DNA from: Klebsiella michiganensis
GTDB lineage: Bacteria > Pseudomonadota > Gammaproteobacteria > Enterobacterales > Enterobacteriaceae
Direction: 5' to 3'
NCBI GenBank assembly: GCA_000963575.1
Contig: CP011077.1
Location: 4,092,001 to 4,156,000 of the forward strand
Length of the DNA: 64,000 nt
This document shows, piece by piece, positions 35,021-44,291 of the stretch. The position numbers and the translations under genes are program-made. Below the pieces are notes generated by a model. That model made no database searches and was not told where the DNA came from. It saw only the letters and a list, made by a program, of their open reading frames with translations. The first letter of the stretch is position 1. Each line of letters opens with the position of its first letter.

Positions 35021-36825
35021 TAGTAGACATCTCGCTGATAACGGCGCTCAACGCGCAGCTCACTTAAAAATTCATCTGCCGCTTCGGTGTCCATGCCACC
35101 GTGGACGGCAACCACTTCCAGTAACGCCTGCTCAACGTCCTTCGCCATACGGTTGGCGTCGCCGCAGACGTAAATGTGGGCACCTTCCTGAATCCAGCGC
35201 CACAGTTCCGCGCCTTTTTCGCGCAGTTTGTCTTGTACGTATATTTTATGCTGCTGGTCGCGGGACCAGGCTAAATCAATGTTCGTCAGCAGGCCGTCTT
35301 TGACGTAGCGCTGCCATTCCACCTGGTACAGGAAATCTTCGGTAAAGTGCGGGTTGCCGAAGAACAGCCAGTTCTTGCCGCTCGCGCCTTCATTGTCGCG
35401 CTGCTGAATAAAGGCGCGGAACGGAGCAATACCGGTGCCGGGGCCAATCATTATGACCGGGGTTTCCGTATTTGCCGGTAAGCGGAAGTTATCGTTATGT
35501 TCAATGAATACGCGCACTTCGCCGTCTTCCTCAAGGCGATCGGCCAGGAAGCCGGACGCACCACCGCTGCGGGCGCGGCCTTCGATGTCATAGCGCACCG
35601 CACCGACAGTAATGTGGACTTCGGTTTCAGCTTCCGCCTGCGAAGAGGCAATCGAGTAAAGGCGCGGCGTGAGCGGGCGCAGCAGGCCAGTTAACTGTTC
35701 AGCCGTCAGCTCTGCCGGCGCATAGCGCGCCATGTCGACAATCGGTGTCGTCTGCGCGTAATGCTGCAGTTTGGCTTTATCGCCTACCAGCGCCAGCAGC
35801 GCCGTGTTGCGAGTCAGCTGGGCGTAGTTTTCAACGATATTGCCGGTGTTGACAGTCAGCTCGAAGTGCCACTGCAGGGCTTCACTCAGCGGCAGCGTTT
35901 TTCCGTCCACGGTGACGCTTTCATCGCCCTTCAGCCACAGTAAATCCGTCAGCTCTTTCACCAGCGCCGGATCGTTTTGATACCAGACGCCAAGCGCATC
36001 GCCCGGCTGATAGCGCAGGCCGGAGTCGCCAAGATCGATTTCGATGTGGCGCACGTCTTTATCGGAGTCGCGGCCGGTAATTTTCTGGTTAACCGCAAGC
36101 GTGGCGGTTAACGGTGATTCTTTGCTGTAAGGGCTGGTGAGAATTTCATTGCTTACGCCCGTGGCCGTTGCGGCAGCCTGAGCCGGGGTTTCCGCCGGTA
36201 CGCGAGACTTTAGCAGCTCGACGATTTTGCTGCGCCATTCCTGCGCCGCGGCCTGATACTCTACGTCGGTATCAACGCGATCCAACAGGCGCTCACCGCC
36301 TAGTTCAGCCAGTTTGCTGTCGAAGTCTTTGCCGGACTGGCAGAAGAATTCATACGAGCTGTCACCGAGGCCAAAGACCGCAAACGCGGTGCCGTTAAGC
36401 GGCGGGGCCTTTTTCGAAAACAGGAATTTGTGCAGGGCTACGGCCTCTTCCGGCGGCTCCCCTTCCCCTTGCGTGGAACTGACAACAATCAGCAGCTTTT
36501 CCTGGGCAATTTGCTTGAATTTATAGTCGCCCGCGTTCACCAGATTGACGTTCAGCTTCGCCGCCAGCAGGTCGTCCCGCAGCTGCTCGCTCACGCGGCG
36601 CGCGTTGCCGGTCTGAGAAGCGGAGATCAGCGTGATCGCCGGTGCTTCAGCCGCAGGGGCCGGGGCCACCGCACCCGCACCCGGCTGCTGGTTAATCATT
36701 CCCCAGAAATAGCCGGACAACCAGGCCAGCTGAGTGGTTGAAAAATCAGTGGTCGCCGCCTGAAGGCGTGCCAGCTGGTCCGGCGTTAGCGGCAGCAAAG
36801 CGCTCGGTGGAACCTGAGAAGTCAT
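35020..36825 (-). CDS. cysJ: Sulfite reductase flavoprotein alpha subunit
   Basis: 601 residues. Flavodoxin domain (SASQTGNARRVSEQL, about 68-82), FAD-binding RLYSIASS, NADPH-binding GPGTGIAPFRAF and the terminal YQRDVY. Feeds electrons from NADPH to CysI. The 306-bp region to queD (36826-37131) is divergent and must hold the cysJ promoter; it has AT-rich stretches but no repeat I can name. Confidence 0.98.
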   Translation of the reverse strand: MTSQVPPSALLPLTPDQLARLQAATTDFSTTQLAWLSGYFWGMINQQPGAGAVAPAPAAEAPAITLISASQTGNARRVSEQLRDDLLAAKLNVNLVNAGDYKFKQIAQEKLLIVVSSTQGEGEPPEEAVALHKFLFSKKAPPLNGTAFAVFGLGDSSYEFFCQSGKDFDSKLAELGGERLLDRVDTDVEYQAAAQEWRSKIVELLKSRVPAETPAQAAATATGVSNEILTSPYSKESPLTATLAVNQKITGRDSDKDVRHIEIDLGDSGLRYQPGDALGVWYQNDPALVKELTDLLWLKGDESVTVDGKTLPLSEALQWHFELTVNTGNIVENYAQLTRNTALLALVGDKAKLQHYAQTTPIVDMARYAPAELTAEQLTGLLRPLTPRLYSIASSQAEAETEVHITVGAVRYDIEGRARSGGASGFLADRLEEDGEVRVFIEHNDNFRLPANTETPVIMIGPGTGIAPFRAFIQQRDNEGASGKNWLFFGNPHFTEDFLYQVEWQRYVKDGLLTNIDLAWSRDQQHKIYVQDKLREKGAELWRWIQEGAHIYVCGDANRMAKDVEQALLEVVAVHGGMDTEAADEFLSELRVERRYQRDVY

Positions 36826-37131
36826 ACGTATTTAGCTTCCAGTAGCAAAAGGCAAAAAAAGGGCTTACAGACTGTAATGAGTCAAGGTTAACCAGCAGGT
36901 TATCAACAATTAAAGAAGGGATGGAAATAATTAATAACTAAAACGACTAATCGTTTTTTCAGGTAAATCATAGTGTTAAAAGTAATTAACTAACTATCTG
37001 ATGAATATGAAATTTCACCATTTTCACCGTTGCTTACACCGTGCCGTCGGGCAATGAGCCGTTTAGTTAATGCGAAAAATAGTCCATTCCGCTATCATGC
37101 GGCGGTTTTTTGAATTCCAGAGAGTTAAATA

Positions 37132-37494
37132 ATGTCCACCACCCTGTTTAAAGATTTTACCTTCGAAGCCGCCCATCGCCTGCCGCACGTCCCGGAAGGC
37201 CACAAATGCGGCCGCCTGCATGGCCACTCCTTTATGGTGCGCCTGGAAATTACCGGCGAGGTAGATCCGTATACCGGCTGGATCATGGACTTTTCCGAGC
37301 TGAAAGCGGCGTTTAAGCCGACCTACGATCGTCTCGATCACTATTATCTGAACGATATCCCTGGGCTGGAAAACCCCACCAGCGAAGTGCTGGCGAAATG
37401 GATTTGGGATCAGATGAAACCTGTCGTGCCGCTGCTGAGCGCGGTGATGATCAAAGAAACCTGCACCGCAGGCTGCGTCTATCGCGGCGAATAA
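37132..37494 (+). CDS. queD: 6-carboxy-5,6,7,8-tetrahydropterin synthase
   Basis: 120 residues. Queuosine pathway. Zinc His in AAHRLPH and GRLHGHSF, catalytic Cys in GHKCGRL. Works with QueE, also in this window. Confidence 0.97.
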   Translation: MSTTLFKDFTFEAAHRLPHVPEGHKCGRLHGHSFMVRLEITGEVDPYTGWIMDFSELKAAFKPTYDRLDHYYLNDIPGLENPTSEVLAKWIWDQMKPVVPLLSAVMIKETCTAGCVYRGE

Positions 37495-37500
37495 GCTAAA

Positions 37501-37527
37501 AAAGTCCGGAAATTACGCCGGACTTTT
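37501..37527. terminator. Bidirectional terminator after queD
   Basis: AAAGTCCGG (37501-37509) with CCGGACTTT (37518-37526), A-run before and T-run after. Confidence 0.88.
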
Positions 37528-37604
37528 CCTCTCTGCGCCCCCCATCAAGCTAATTTTTCTCCCGCTTTGGTAAGCTGCTCCGTCGCAACTAAAAGGTGCA
37601 CGGG

Positions 37605-38879
37605 ATGGCCACTACAGATTTCGATATTATTGTTGTTGGGGCAGGAATAGCAGGGGCCTGTTGCGCGGTGGAGTGCGCTCGCGCCGGGCTCAATGTTCTG
37701 CTGGTTGAGCGAGCCCATCAGGCCGGCAGCAAGAACCTTTCCGGCGGCAGGCTCTACACCGCCGCGTTTGATGCTCTCTTTCCTGACTTTTCCCGCGCAG
37801 CCCCGCTCGAACGCTGTATTACCCATGAAAAGCTCTCCGCTCTGACGGCGGACAGCGCAACGACGCTGAGCTTTCAGTACCCTTCGGCGGCGTCCTACAG
37901 CGTGCTCCGTGCTCGGTTAGATCCCTGGCTGTTTCAGCAGGCTGAACAAGCCGGCGCACAGTGTCTGACCGCCACCCAGGTCGATAGTCTGCATGTTGAA
38001 AACGGCGTGGTGGGCGGAGTGGTGATCGACGGCGAAGTGCTGAGCGCCAAAGCTGTCGTTATCGCAGAAGGTGCCAATACTCTGCTGGCCGAGCAGCACA
38101 AGCTATTAAATAAGTTGCCCGAACACAGCGTTGCCGTTGGCGTGAAAGAGGTACTTGCGCTCCCAAGAGACGAGCTCGAAAACCGCTTCGCGCTTGAAGG
38201 CCATGCAGGTGCCGCCTGGCTGTTCACGGGCGGTATCTGCGGCGAGCAGCCTGCTGGCGGGTTCCTCTATACCAATCACGATACGCTTTCTGTCGGCATC
38301 GTCTGCCCACTCTCTTCGCTTCGGGCGTCCGCCGCAGCGCTTCCAGACCTGCTGGAAAACTTCAAGCAGCACCCGACCCTGCGTCCACTTCTGCGCCGCG
38401 CCGAGCTGGTTGAATACGGCGCGCATCTTATTCCTGAATGTGGCCTGAACGGGCTTCCCGGACGTCTGGCTGGCCCGGGTTATTTGCTGGTGGGCGATAG
38501 CGCTCGCTTCTGTATCAATACCGGCTTCACCGTGCGGGGTATGGATTTAGCCGCGCTCTCGGCAAAGGCTGCGGCGCAAACGCTGATCCAGGTGCTACAG
38601 GACAATGAAAGTGTCGATCTTCATCAGGCATACTGCCAACAGCTGGAGCGCACTTCGCTGTGGGCGGTGCTGGAGCGCTATCGCAAGATGCCTGATTTTT
38701 TACAAACGCCGGGGCTGTTTCAGGACTATCCGCACCTGCTGGCTGAACTGCAGCGTGATATCTTTGATCCCCAGAACTCACCGCCGCCAAGGCTCGGCAG
38801 CCTGCTGTGGAAACATGCCCGCAAGGCCGGCATTTTCAGACTGGTTAAAGATATTTTTCACGGAGGACGTAGCCTGTGA
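37605..38879 (+). CDS. ygcN: FAD-dependent oxidoreductase YgcN (FixC/ETF-quinone oxidoreductase-like)
   Basis: 424 residues from ATG 37605 behind AAAGGTG. FAD-binding IIVVGAGIAGACCAVECARAG (Rossmann GxGxxG) at the N-terminus, GDSARF FAD motif late in the chain. Resembles FixC and the flavin part of ETF-quinone oxidoreductase; with YgcO (FixX-like) and YgcQR (ETF-like) it would form an electron-transfer chain. Biological substrate unknown. The ygcO start overlaps its stop (GTGA). Confidence 0.93.
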   Translation: MATTDFDIIVVGAGIAGACCAVECARAGLNVLLVERAHQAGSKNLSGGRLYTAAFDALFPDFSRAAPLERCITHEKLSALTADSATTLSFQYPSAASYSVLRARLDPWLFQQAEQAGAQCLTATQVDSLHVENGVVGGVVIDGEVLSAKAVVIAEGANTLLAEQHKLLNKLPEHSVAVGVKEVLALPRDELENRFALEGHAGAAWLFTGGICGEQPAGGFLYTNHDTLSVGIVCPLSSLRASAAALPDLLENFKQHPTLRPLLRRAELVEYGAHLIPECGLNGLPGRLAGPGYLLVGDSARFCINTGFTVRGMDLAALSAKAAAQTLIQVLQDNESVDLHQAYCQQLERTSLWAVLERYRKMPDFLQTPGLFQDYPHLLAELQRDIFDPQNSPPPRLGSLLWKHARKAGIFRLVKDIFHGGRSL

Positions 38880-39148
38880 ACCTGCATGAGAAACTGGCCA
38901 GGAACGCCTGGCAGCCTGCGGAGAAACCGCATATTGTCCCCGCTGACAGCCCCGACAGAGAAAGCCTTGCCCTGCTGGTACGGGCCTGCCCTGCCGGATT
39001 ATATCGCCAGAAAGAAGACGGCAGCCTGCACATTGATACCACCGGCTGCCTGGAGTGCGGCACCTGCCGCCTGCTATGCGACGAACAAACTCTCAGCCGC
39101 TGGCGCTACCCGCCCGCCGGCTGTGGCATCCAATTACGCTTTGGTTAA
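38876..39148 (+). CDS. ygcO: FixX-like ferredoxin YgcO
   Basis: 90 residues starting with GTG, overlapping ygcN by 4 nt. Cys pattern in TTGCLECGTCRLLC plus the earlier CPAGLY fits a single 4Fe-4S cluster of FixX type, probably the iron-sulfur partner of YgcN. Confidence 0.92.
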   Translation: MNLHEKLARNAWQPAEKPHIVPADSPDRESLALLVRACPAGLYRQKEDGSLHIDTTGCLECGTCRLLCDEQTLSRWRYPPAGCGIQLRFG

Positions 39149-39171
39149 CTGTATACGATGGAGTCCAAGCT

Positions 39172-39747
39172 GTGTCCCTGATGTCCCTACTCAAGCAACA
39201 CCCGCTGATTGCAGCGGTAAAAGATAACCAGAGCCTGCAGCTGGCGCTGGAATCCGACTGCCAGGTGATTTCCGTCCTGTACGGCAATATCTGCACCATT
39301 ACCGGCATCGTGCAGCAAATTAAGAAGGCGAACAAATATGCGCTGGTACACGTCGATTTACTGGAGGGGACGTCGAATAAAGAGATTGTGATTAACTTTC
39401 TGAAACTGGTGACCCAGGCCGACGGCGTGATAAGCACCAAAGCGCCAATGGTAAAAGCGGCCAGGGCGCAGGGGTTCTTCGCCATTCACCGGCTGTTTAT
39501 CGTCGATTCCATCTCTTATCACAACATTGATAAGCAAGTGGCCCAGTCAAACCCGGACTGCATCGAAATTCTGCCGGGCTGTATGCCGAAAGTGATGAAG
39601 TGGGTCACCGAAAAAATCGACCTGCCGGTGATTGCCGGCGGCCTGGTGTGCGACGCCGAGGATGCCAACAACGCGCTTAGCGCCGGGGCGCTGGCTATCT
39701 CCACCACCAATACCGGCGTCTGGCAGTTGGCTAAATATCTTCCCTGA
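39172..39747 (+). CDS. ygcP: GlpP-family antiterminator YgcP
   Basis: 191 residues from GTG 39172 (GGAG 8 bp upstream), giving MSLMSLLKQHP, equal in length to E. coli YgcP. A longer frame from 39055 runs through ygcO and is not used. TIM-barrel-type protein of the glycerol-3-phosphate responsive antiterminator family: HVDLLEG, IEILPGCMPKV, IAGGLVCDAEDA and STTNTGVW are family signatures. GlpP of Bacillus binds leader RNA of glpD and prevents termination. The leaders of ygcW and yqcE in this window carry matching terminators (see 45144-45168 and 45327-45390). The 3' end overlaps convergent ygcQ by 17 bp. Confidence 0.93.
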   Translation: MSLMSLLKQHPLIAAVKDNQSLQLALESDCQVISVLYGNICTITGIVQQIKKANKYALVHVDLLEGTSNKEIVINFLKLVTQADGVISTKAPMVKAARAQGFFAIHRLFIVDSISYHNIDKQVAQSNPDCIEILPGCMPKVMKWVTEKIDLPVIAGGLVCDAEDANNALSAGALAISTTNTGVWQLAKYLP

Positions 39748-40597
39748 CGCAGTTTTGCAGTTCGGTTAGCACCGGCAGCAAATCATCCACGATACCCACA
39801 TCGGCATGGCGGAAAATAGCCGCCTGTGGATCGTGGTTGATAGCCACTATAAACCGACTGTGGGCAATGCCGCTGATAAAGGCAGGTGCGCCGGAGACGC
39901 CTGCCGCAATACAAACGTCGGCAGCAACCTGAGTGCCAGACATCCCCAACAGTTTGTCCATGCTACACCAGGCGTGCATGACGGCCTCACGGCTGGCGCC
40001 GGTTTCCATTCCCAGCCCAAGGGCAATATCCTCCACCTGCGCCATAGCCTGCGGGCTGCCAACGCCTCGTCCCACCGCCAGCACCAGGCTGGCCTCAGCC
40101 AGCCCGGATGCGGTTTCATCTTCAATTGCCGCAGACTCAACCAGCCAGGCGGGCCTCTGCTCTGCGACGGGAATCTGACAATATTCGATCTCTGGCTGCC
40201 AGGTTTTGGCTCCCGGCGCGGCGGCTACGCTCAGGCACCAGGGTTTATTCTGCAACCGGAGAGCGGCCACCAGTGCGCCGCCATAGGCACTTTTACGCAC
40301 GACCTGTTGGGCAAAACTCGCTTCGCTAACCGCACCCCAGGCTTCACCTTGCAGACGGTACGCCAGCCGAGTGGCAAGCTCTGCGCCCTGCCAGCCAGAA
40401 GGGAATAACAGCATATCCACCGGAGAACGGGCGAACTGGGCGCCAATACCCTCCAGCAGTGGTTCGCTGTATTCATTCTCCGGCAGCAGCCAACCTTCAA
40501 GCTGCGTCTGTGCCATTTCACTGCGTGAAATGAAATGTCCTATCTCATTGAGCGCCGACGCTTTCCGGGCTTCGGGCAGAATCACGGCAATTTTCAT
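39731..40597 (-). CDS. ygcQ: ETF alpha-like protein YgcQ
   Basis: 288 residues from MKIAVILPEA; a frame to 40711 is not supported by homology. Electron-transfer-flavoprotein alpha fold; the C-terminal FAD domain has SGTQVAADVCIAAGVSGAPAF and VAINHDPQAAIFRHADVGIV. Forms a dimer with YgcR, start overlapping its stop by 4 nt. Confidence 0.92.
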   Translation of the reverse strand: MKIAVILPEARKASALNEIGHFISRSEMAQTQLEGWLLPENEYSEPLLEGIGAQFARSPVDMLLFPSGWQGAELATRLAYRLQGEAWGAVSEASFAQQVVRKSAYGGALVAALRLQNKPWCLSVAAAPGAKTWQPEIEYCQIPVAEQRPAWLVESAAIEDETASGLAEASLVLAVGRGVGSPQAMAQVEDIALGLGMETGASREAVMHAWCSMDKLLGMSGTQVAADVCIAAGVSGAPAFISGIAHSRFIVAINHDPQAAIFRHADVGIVDDLLPVLTELQNCVREDI

Positions 40598-41373
40598 GGC
40601 TTCATCCTTTTGCGTAGCCAGTCGCGGTAGAGGCTGCGGGCCTTTTCTCGCGCGTCGCTGCCCTGAATGATTAAACCGCCGCGCTGCCGCTGAGGATGCT
40701 CCAGCCCCCAAAGAGGAGATGCCGCGGCCGTATCGTTCAGCGCTTTCACGGGCCAGACCTCAACGTCCGACGTCTTCACCGCCAGCTTTTGCCGCAGGCC
40801 TGGCGTTCTCAGGCAGTAGTCTCCACGGCTTTCCACCATCAGCACCGCTGGCAGCCGCACGGTCAGGCTTCGCTTACCTGCCCCGTGCCGCTGCTTCAGG
40901 CAAACCTGCTGGCGTTCATCGTCGAGCGTAAAATCATAAACCTGGCTGAAGCACGGCCAGCCCAGCTGTTCGGCGAGGTAAAACCCCGTCTGCCCGCTAT
41001 TACCTTCGGCGCTGCGCGACCCGATGACCATTAACGATTGAGGATGTTGCTGCTGCCATGCCGCCAGCAAAGCAGCCACCGTGGCAGGGGTAAAAGTCAG
41101 CTCTTCATCCGGCTGCAGCCGCACGGCCCGCTGGAACCCCAGCGCCTTAAACTGGCGCAGAAAACTGTCCGCACGCTCACAGCCAATACTTAACGCGGTA
41201 AGGTTCAGGTCCTCTTCCTGACGCAACAGTATCTCACCGGCAGCCTGCTCATCTTCCCCCAGGCAAGGGCGCGTTATCGAGGTATCCAGGCTTCCCTGCC
41301 CGGCGGTTAGCCAATCTTTCTCCGCCAGCATGGAGAGGTCTGGCTCGGCCTTAAAGGCTAACAGAATGTTCAT
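40594..41373 (-). CDS. ygcR: ETF beta-like protein YgcR
   Basis: 259 residues. ETF beta fold with ALSIGCERADSFLRQFKALGFQRAV and IGSRSAEGNSGQTG (AMP/FAD-binding loop). Pairs with YgcQ to carry electrons to YgcN. Start overlaps the ygcS end by 23 bp. Confidence 0.92.
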   Translation of the reverse strand: MNILLAFKAEPDLSMLAEKDWLTAGQGSLDTSITRPCLGEDEQAAGEILLRQEEDLNLTALSIGCERADSFLRQFKALGFQRAVRLQPDEELTFTPATVAALLAAWQQQHPQSLMVIGSRSAEGNSGQTGFYLAEQLGWPCFSQVYDFTLDDERQQVCLKQRHGAGKRSLTVRLPAVLMVESRGDYCLRTPGLRQKLAVKTSDVEVWPVKALNDTAAASPLWGLEHPQRQRGGLIIQGSDAREKARSLYRDWLRKRMKP

Positions 41374-42706
41374 GATTCACTCCCGGCGGCTGCTCTTTAT
41401 TCCCGGACGCGGCAACAAGGCTCATGTTTCGCGTTTCCGGCGCCCAGAAGACGGAAACCAGCAGGCCCAGCATAAGCACCGCGCTAAGCAACAGCATGGT
41501 GTTTTGCACCCCGACGGACACCAGCGCCATCGGCAGCAGGCCGGTACTGATTGCCGAACCCAGGCGGCTCATCGAGGTCGCAAATCCCACCCCCAGCGAG
41601 CGAATATCTGTCGGGAAGCTTTCCGCCGGCAGCACGCCGACCAGGTTGCTCACCGCCGAAATGGTCAGGGTAAAAACAAAGAACAGTAGCAGGATGATGG
41701 TGCCGTGTTGCTCCGGCACCAGCGCCAGCGCGGTAAGGCTGAAAAACAGCACCAGAAAACCGCCAATCAGGAAGCCGCGCCTTGAACAGTGATGCGTCAG
41801 CACAAGGCCCGCAATCGCGCCCACCACCAGCACCATATTCAGCAGCAGGCTGGCGGTCAGGCCATCCTGCATTCCCAGCAGCCCGGTAATGGACGGCAGC
41901 CAGGTATAAATCGCAAACCACGGGATCACCAGGCAAACAAAGAACAGGCTATTAAACGCGGTACGCCGCCAGTATTGTTCGGAAAACAACGTGCGGATAT
42001 GGCGGGAGGTCGGCACCGCAATTTCATCGCCGATCACAACGTGTTCGCCGAAGCAGCGGCGCACAATCTGATGCGCCTCGGATACCCGCCCCTGACGAAG
42101 CAGCCAGCGGGGAGATTCCGGGGTGCCCCAGCGCAGCAAAGTAATTAACAGCGCGGGCAATGCGGCCGAGGCCAGTAGCCAGCGCCATGCTTCCGGCCCG
42201 CTCTCCACCAGTTGATGACCTATCAGGCTTGCCAGCACGTATCCCAGCGTCCAGACCAGGCTAAAGGCGCCGAGCAGTACGCCACGATGTTTGCGCGGGG
42301 AAAATTCGGCCAACATGGTGTGGCCCACGGAATAGTCGCCTCCCAGACCAATACCAATCAGCACCCGTAGCACAATCAGTTGCTCTACGTTGCTAACGAA
42401 AAATTGTAAAAAGGAGGCCAGCGTGATGAGCACGAAGCTGAAGTTAAAAATTTTCTGACGGCCAATATGATCGGAGATCCAGCCCAGCACCAGGCTGCCA
42501 AGAAACAGCCCAAACAGCGCCGAGCTGCCCACTAATCCTTCCTGAAGCGGCGTCAGGCCCATTTGCGGCGTAATCATCACCAGCGCAAAGCCAATCACGC
42601 CCAGCACATAGCCGTCCGTCAGGTGGGCGCCGAAGGTCAGCCCGGCAATGCGTAAATGAAAGCGATTGAGCGGCAGGTCATCCATACGAACCGGTTCGGC
42701 GTGCAT
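41351..42706 (-). CDS. ygcS: MFS transporter YgcS
   Basis: 451 residues, twelve membrane segments; sugar-porter-type motifs GWISDHIGRQKIF and the mid-loop ESPRWLLRQGR. Probably takes up the cluster's substrate. 60 bp after ygcU, with a hairpin between. Confidence 0.92.
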   Translation of the reverse strand: MHAEPVRMDDLPLNRFHLRIAGLTFGAHLTDGYVLGVIGFALVMITPQMGLTPLQEGLVGSSALFGLFLGSLVLGWISDHIGRQKIFNFSFVLITLASFLQFFVSNVEQLIVLRVLIGIGLGGDYSVGHTMLAEFSPRKHRGVLLGAFSLVWTLGYVLASLIGHQLVESGPEAWRWLLASAALPALLITLLRWGTPESPRWLLRQGRVSEAHQIVRRCFGEHVVIGDEIAVPTSRHIRTLFSEQYWRRTAFNSLFFVCLVIPWFAIYTWLPSITGLLGMQDGLTASLLLNMVLVVGAIAGLVLTHHCSRRGFLIGGFLVLFFSLTALALVPEQHGTIILLLFFVFTLTISAVSNLVGVLPAESFPTDIRSLGVGFATSMSRLGSAISTGLLPMALVSVGVQNTMLLLSAVLMLGLLVSVFWAPETRNMSLVAASGNKEQPPGVNHEHSVSL

Positions 42707-42738
42707 ACTGATTCCTTTGTCGATCCGTAAGTAGAAAA

Positions 42739-42758
42739 GTCGGCTCCTGAGAGCCGAC
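42739..42758 (-). terminator. Hairpin between ygcU and ygcS
   Basis: GTCGGCTC (42739-42746) with GAGCCGAC (42751-42758), 4-nt loop; on the minus strand TTTTCTAC follows. Likely partial termination after ygcU, reducing expression of ygcS and downstream genes. Confidence 0.7.
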
Positions 42759-42766
42759 CTGTGCGG

Positions 42767-44221
42767 TTATTTTTCAATCGGCCAAATCGTGCCGGTATTC
42801 ATGATGCCGTTCGGATCGTACTGATCTTTCAGGCCCTGCATGATTGGCCAGGCGGTGCCGTGCTCCAGTCTGGACCAGTGCACGCGGTGTTTACCGATCC
42901 CGTGGTGGTGCACCATCGAGCCGCCGAGGCGAATCGTCTCTTCGACGATGATTTTGTTCAGCGGATTGTGGTACTTGTCGATCTCCTCTTCCGGCTTGCA
43001 GTCCACCACGTTGTAGTCATACACGAAGTACATGTTGGTGCCGTTGATGTAGCTGTGGGAAGAGTGGCCGCCCAGCATAGTGATATCACCTGCATGTGGG
43101 AACTCAGTGCGAATGCGCTCGATCACATTGTGGTAAATCTCATTAATGCAGCTCCAGCTGCCGGAAACTTCTGTGGTAAAGCCCATGTTGCCGGTTTTCA
43201 GGATCTGCACGCGTTCGGCAGCAACTTTATCCGGCCCCCAGTTCAGATTATTGAACCAGGTTTCGATCAGCTTGCTGTCCACTTTCTTGCATTCCGGGTG
43301 ACGAGCCACAATTTCTTCGATGCCTGCGCCGGTCGCTTCGGCCAGGCGTTTAGAGCCTTCGGCCATAAAGATCAGCACGCATTTTCCATCGGCAAAGTGG
43401 GTGAAGTGCTGGGTGCCGTCTTCGGCGTCATACAGGCGGGCAATCGACGGACGATATCCTTCCACCATCACTTCACGCAGGATGTTGAAGCCGGTTTTCA
43501 TGTTGTCGAGGATATAGCCGTAGAATAGGTTGTTTTCCGGCATATATTTGAAGATTTTTACCGTCACTTCGGTGATGTAACAGAGCGCCCCTTCGTTACC
43601 GATAATTACGTGGCGAATGTCCGGGCCAGCGGCACGGCGAGGCACGTTTTTAATGCGGGTGATGCTACCGTCCGGGAACACGGCCTCTAGGCCAACCACC
43701 ATGTCTTCAATCGCCCCGTACAGAGTTGAGAACTGACCGATGCTGCGGGTTGCAACCAGGCCGCCCATCTGTGCCAGCGGTTTTGACTGAGGAGAGTGGC
43801 CGGTGGTGTAGCCTTTCGCACGCAGGGCATCCTCCAGCACTTCCAGCGGGACGCCGCACTGAGCGGTGGCCTGCATGTTTTCAATATCAATATCGACAAT
43901 CTTGTTCAGCCCGGAACCGTCCAGTACCACGGAGTTTTCCACCACGGTTTCCAGGCCGCCTTCCGTGGCCGAAGCGCCGGTGCGCGGCACGCAGTTGATA
44001 CGGTTGCTGTTCAAGAACGCCAGCACGCTGGAGACTTGCTCAGTGCTTTGCAGCTTCACCACCGCGGCCGGCAGCGGCAGGGTGAACACGCCATGAATAT
44101 CCGCGTATTTTCTGAACCGGTCGATACTGTTTTTCTGCAATACTTTTTCATCGGTAATAACCTGCTGCGGGCCAACGATTTCTTTTAATTGATCCACAAT
44201 TTTTTCGCGAGATAAAGACAT
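42767..44221 (-). CDS. ygcU: FAD-linked oxidase YgcU (vanillyl-alcohol-oxidase type)
   Basis: 484 residues from MSLSREKIV with AAGGAGTTGTC upstream. PP-loop FAD domain (PRTGASATEGGLETVVENSVVLDGSGLNKI), C-terminal oxidase domain with GGSMVHHHGIGKHR, close to alkyl-dihydroxyacetone-phosphate synthase/glycolate oxidase relatives. Probably oxidises a hydroxy acid or polyol derivative; electrons may go to the YgcNOQR chain. Confidence 0.93.
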   Translation of the reverse strand: MSLSREKIVDQLKEIVGPQQVITDEKVLQKNSIDRFRKYADIHGVFTLPLPAAVVKLQSTEQVSSVLAFLNSNRINCVPRTGASATEGGLETVVENSVVLDGSGLNKIVDIDIENMQATAQCGVPLEVLEDALRAKGYTTGHSPQSKPLAQMGGLVATRSIGQFSTLYGAIEDMVVGLEAVFPDGSITRIKNVPRRAAGPDIRHVIIGNEGALCYITEVTVKIFKYMPENNLFYGYILDNMKTGFNILREVMVEGYRPSIARLYDAEDGTQHFTHFADGKCVLIFMAEGSKRLAEATGAGIEEIVARHPECKKVDSKLIETWFNNLNWGPDKVAAERVQILKTGNMGFTTEVSGSWSCINEIYHNVIERIRTEFPHAGDITMLGGHSSHSYINGTNMYFVYDYNVVDCKPEEEIDKYHNPLNKIIVEETIRLGGSMVHHHGIGKHRVHWSRLEHGTAWPIMQGLKDQYDPNGIMNTGTIWPIEK

Positions 44222-44291
44222 GACAACTCCTTCCTGACAAATAAGGGAATACGGATATAAATAAGAGAAAGCAGGAACCACCCTGCGAGAA

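Noticed and set aside
33767..35023. Long open frame (418 codons) opposite cysI
   Set aside because: Lies entirely antisense to a well conserved gene; high-GC codon bias creates such frames. No ribosome site or known family.
39055..39171. N-terminal extension of ygcP by 39 codons
   Set aside because: Runs through ygcO in another frame; the GTG at 39172 has a ribosome site and gives the exact family length.
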